From NCBI GenBank assembly GCA_017460365.1, contig JAFUBE010000444.1:1-38021 (forward strand): a stretch of 38,021 bases of DNA. Reading direction: 5' to 3'. Source of the stretch: Eggerthellaceae bacterium. GTDB lineage: Bacteria; Actinomycetota; Coriobacteriia; Coriobacteriales; Eggerthellaceae. Of the stretch, positions 36,142 through 38,021 are shown one piece after another (the stretch's first letter is position 1; each line of letters begins with the position of its first letter). Below the pieces are notes generated by a model. It had not been told where the DNA came from. It saw nothing but the letters and a program-made list of their open reading frames with translations, and searched no databases. Both the position numbers and the translations under genes were made by a program.

Positions 36142-36475
36142 TTTCGAGCACCGCCTCGGCTTCTGCAAGGATGCGCGAAAGCGGGTTGTCCGGCTCGTCT
36201 GACTTGCCGCCGTACTCGCGCATGAGCGCCACGAGTTGTTCGAGCGTCTTGCGGTAATTGGCCATCAGCTGGTTGTAGCCCTCGAAGATGGGGTTCTTCC
36301 TGATGCCCTTCTGACCGCCGCCGTTATCGTAGGCGATGACGACCTGCTGGTTAACGAGGCCCTTGCGGGTTTCGAGCAACTTGCCCTCCATGAACAGCAC
36401 GTTCTCGGCAAGCTCCACGGCGCGTGGCCGTATGTCGTCGGGCATTCCAGCGCATAGCGTTTCGGCCTTGCTCAT
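36131..36475 (-). CDS. terS: Terminase small subunit (P27-like)
   Basis: 114 aa from the ATG at 36475 behind GGAGGTGG. It has a helical body with AVELAENVLFMEGKLLETRK, NPIFEGYNQLMANYRKTLEQ then LVALMREYGG: the C-terminal 'NP.......a...r..l..L.....l' of P27-type small terminases, though the N-terminal HTH is reduced. It recognises viral DNA for packaging. Overlaps the large subunit gene by about 11 bp. Confidence 0.8.
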   Translation of the reverse strand: MSKAETLCAGMPDDIRPRAVELAENVLFMEGKLLETRKGLVNQQVVIAYDNGGGQKGIRKNPIFEGYNQLMANYRKTLEQLVALMREYGGKSDEPDNPLSRILAEAEAVLESAG

Positions 36476-36492
36476 GCGGCCACCTCCGTTCG

Positions 36493-37818
36493 TTACCCGA
36501 GGGACGCGATGATCTCGCGCTCCCTGTCGCTCAACCGCCAAACGACCGAACCATCGGGTTCGACCTCTACGCCATCACCGAGCGCCTTGGCGGCTTCGAG
36601 CGCCTTGGCTTGCTCGGCGTCCTTCTTGGCTTGCTCGGCGTCCTTCTTGGCTTGCTCGGCGTCCTTCTTGGCTTGCTCGGCGTCCTTCTTGGCTTGCTCG
36701 GCGTCCTTCTTGGCTTGCTCTGAAATCAGGAATCCGCTGCCGTATATCCCCTTGTCCACTTCCTTTTGAGCATCGAGGGCTCCGATCTGGTACCCCTCCC
36801 CGCGCGGAAGTCGGAAGTCGACGCCGTAATTGCTCCAATAGGCGACCATAGCCGCCGTGATGACGTACGGCGGGTATTTGTATTTCAGATTCACGGGCTT
36901 CGCGATGTCCTCTCGGTTTTTCGCGTCAGCCTCCATGACAGCCGCGTTGAGCGTCGGCGCCGTGCGCACCATGTTCTCCGCGTCCAGGTTTGTGATGAAC
37001 GACGTGTTCACCTTGGCGCCGTTCTCATACGTGATGTCGCAGTTCGCCGCGATGTAACACACGTCGAGATCGCGCCCGCTGAACAGCGTCAACGTCGGAG
37101 CGAACACGAAGAACGGTATGCCGCGCTCCGTGTAAAACCTGACAATCTTGGCCATCAGCGAGAACGGCGGGTTGTCGACGACGACACGCCCTTCTGGGTA
37201 TTCTTCGTTCTCGTAATCGCCTCCAGGGTAGAACGGGCGCATGAACTTCGAGCGGTCGAGGCCGTATTCATCGGCCACCCAATCGGCGACCGCATCATAT
37301 ACCACGTCTGGCGTGTAGCAGTCGTCGGTCGTTTTCTTCGCCTCGAACTTGTCGAGGAAGTCGTTGTACTCGTCGTTGCCGTCCTCGCGGCTCGTGTCGT
37401 TGCGCTCGCGGTCGGTGAACCAATCGCCTCCGAAGTCGAAGCCGAAATCACCCCAGTCGAAGCCTGGGATGCTTTCGAGGTCGATGGTCAGCTCGTCCAA
37501 GTCGAAGCCGCTCGTGAGCGTCGTTTGGTTGTGCACGTGAACGTATGCGCGGCGGGCGTCGTCGTCCAAGTGGTCGAGCTTCACGATGGGGACGCGCTTC
37601 AACCCCAGCTCCTTGGCTGCGAGCACGCGCCCGTGGCCCTCCACGATTTCGAGCACGCCATGCGGGTTAGTCCAAACACCCACCGGGTCTGAAAAGCCGA
37701 ACTGCTCGATGCTGTTCGCGATCTGCGCGACTTGCCATTCTGGGTGCTCTTTCGCGTTTCCCGCGTACGGAGCGAGCGTTTCCGTTGGCACGTATTCGAC
37801 CTTAAGTTGCGGCTGCAA
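36493..37818 (-). CDS. ParB-like nuclease / adenine methyltransferase fusion with heptad repeats
   Basis: 441 aa from a TTG at 37818 behind GGGGGTGG. N-terminal ParB/Srx domain (about 5-110): YVPTETLAPYAGNAKEHPEW, then IVEGHGRVLAAKELGLKRVP. Methyltransferase-like domain (about 165-370): CYTPDVVYDAVADWVADEYG, then RVVVDNPPFSLMAKIVRFYT with the NPPF catalytic motif of amino-methyltransferases, then FVFAPTLTLFSG. The C-terminus holds five perfect EQAKKDA heptads plus a sixth partial one, a short coiled coil. ParB-Dam-like fusions in phages modify their own DNA, probably against host restriction. It sits between HNH and the terminases. Confidence 0.85.
   Translation of the reverse strand: MQPQLKVEYVPTETLAPYAGNAKEHPEWQVAQIANSIEQFGFSDPVGVWTNPHGVLEIVEGHGRVLAAKELGLKRVPIVKLDHLDDDARRAYVHVHNQTTLTSGFDLDELTIDLESIPGFDWGDFGFDFGGDWFTDRERNDTSREDGNDEYNDFLDKFEAKKTTDDCYTPDVVYDAVADWVADEYGLDRSKFMRPFYPGGDYENEEYPEGRVVVDNPPFSLMAKIVRFYTERGIPFFVFAPTLTLFSGRDLDVCYIAANCDITYENGAKVNTSFITNLDAENMVRTAPTLNAAVMEADAKNREDIAKPVNLKYKYPPYVITAAMVAYWSNYGVDFRLPRGEGYQIGALDAQKEVDKGIYGSGFLISEQAKKDAEQAKKDAEQAKKDAEQAKKDAEQAKKDAEQAKALEAAKALGDGVEVEPDGSVVWRLSDREREIIASLG
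36605..36720. repeat. Tandem 21-bp repeat inside the methyltransferase gene
   Basis: TTGGCTTGCTCGGCGTCCTT followed by C is repeated five times without a mismatch at 36605-36709, with an 11-base sixth start up to 36720. On the - strand each unit is one EQAKKDA heptad. Perfect copies at DNA level suggest recent slippage and expansion; changes in number stay in frame and only lengthen the coiled coil. Confidence 0.9.
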
Positions 37819-37880
37819 AAGCAGACCACCCCCTCGAAAAGTTCGCTTTTAGTGTGTCAACGCTGGGCCGCGGGGAGCGC
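37819..37880. other. Short intergenic stretch across the circle junction
   Basis: Together with 1-39 this is the roughly 100-bp gap between the HNH stop and the methyltransferase start. On the - strand it contains TTGACA (37860-37855 region) without a matching -10, and the GGGGGTGG ribosome binding site. No hairpin terminator is obvious. The rest of the window (37881-38021) is the repeated copy of bases 1-141, including the 3' end of the HNH gene. Confidence 0.6.
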
Positions 37881-38021
37881 CGTGTGGGCGCGCGAAAATA
37901 AAGCCCCCCGTCAGCCGCCTCACCACTTCCTCGAGGTCGCGTCGCGCTTCCTCGCGCGCTCGCCTCTTGCCAAGGCGAGCACCTGGGCAACGGAGCGGTT
38001 GCCTCTCCAGTTGTTGCAAGC
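37881..38021. repeat. Terminal redundancy, copy 2
   Basis: Exact copy of bases 1-141. It contains the last 34 codons of the HNH gene on the - strand (from 37920) and should be removed when the genome is closed into a circle. Confidence 0.95.

Noticed and set aside
36605-36720. CRISPR-like array
   Set aside because: The 21-bp units are contiguous with no spacers and encode heptads in frame; it is a coding tandem repeat.

Overview
The window is one complete temperate siphovirus-type phage genome (Caudoviricetes). The first 141 bases recur exactly as the last 141 (37881-38021), so the molecule is circular or circularly permuted with a unit length of 37,880 bp. It is GC-rich by eye, with strong AGGAGG-type ribosome binding sites and dense ATGA/TGATG gene overlaps. 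Gene content (r1t-type holin, Amidase_5-like lysin with an unusual C-terminal domain, CD1375-like protein, IS110 element) suggests a high-GC Gram-positive host; a gut Coriobacteriia such as an Eggerthellaceae member is my best guess, as inference only.

Layout. Almost everything is read leftward (- strand) around the circle. A lysogeny island at 13.8-15.8 kb is read rightward: a CI-like repressor, a micro-ORF, an unknown protein and a tyrosine integrase. The integrase is followed by an attP that carries a tRNA 3' end flanked by paired arm-type repeats. Facing it is a Cro-like gene, and CCAATTGG operators sit inside both divergent promoters. Leftward from there (13.1 to 1.4 kb) runs the early operon: DNA-binding protein, small membrane and zinc-ribbon proteins, a Sak4-like ATPase, a DUF669 protein, an ERCC4 nuclease, a PD-(D/E)XK nuclease, a primase/SF3 helicase with an iteron origin beside it, then about 17 tiny overlapping genes that include a lipoprotein, ending with an ArpU/RinA-like late regulator and a terminator. 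A separately promoted two-gene unit (0.56-1.3 kb) follows, with two palindromic operators in its promoter.

Across the circle junction the late genes run leftward: HNH endonuclease, ParB-methyltransferase fusion, small and large terminase, portal, MuF-like head protein, terminator, scaffold, capsid, connectors, tail tube, frameshifted chaperones, tape measure, distal tail, tail tip protein and tail fibre (22.9-21.2 kb). The lysis cassette is at 18.1-16.1 kb and ends at a terminator.

The most interesting region is 18.2-22.9 kb. The tail fibre gene (- strand) faces a + strand open frame that encodes a second tail-fibre-like C-terminus without its own proximal part. The two variable ends are bounded by a perfect 13-bp inverted repeat, GAGTCCGTATCCC, at 20856-20868 and 21455-21467, read in the same codon phase on both sides. 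The left copy overlaps the stop codon of a tyrosine recombinase gene (19970-20857). Inverting about 0.6 kb would therefore exchange the last 82 residues of the fibre for about 100 different ones without damaging the recombinase. This looks like a self-contained host-range switch. An IS110/Piv-type DEDD recombinase with a structured leader lies immediately next to it.
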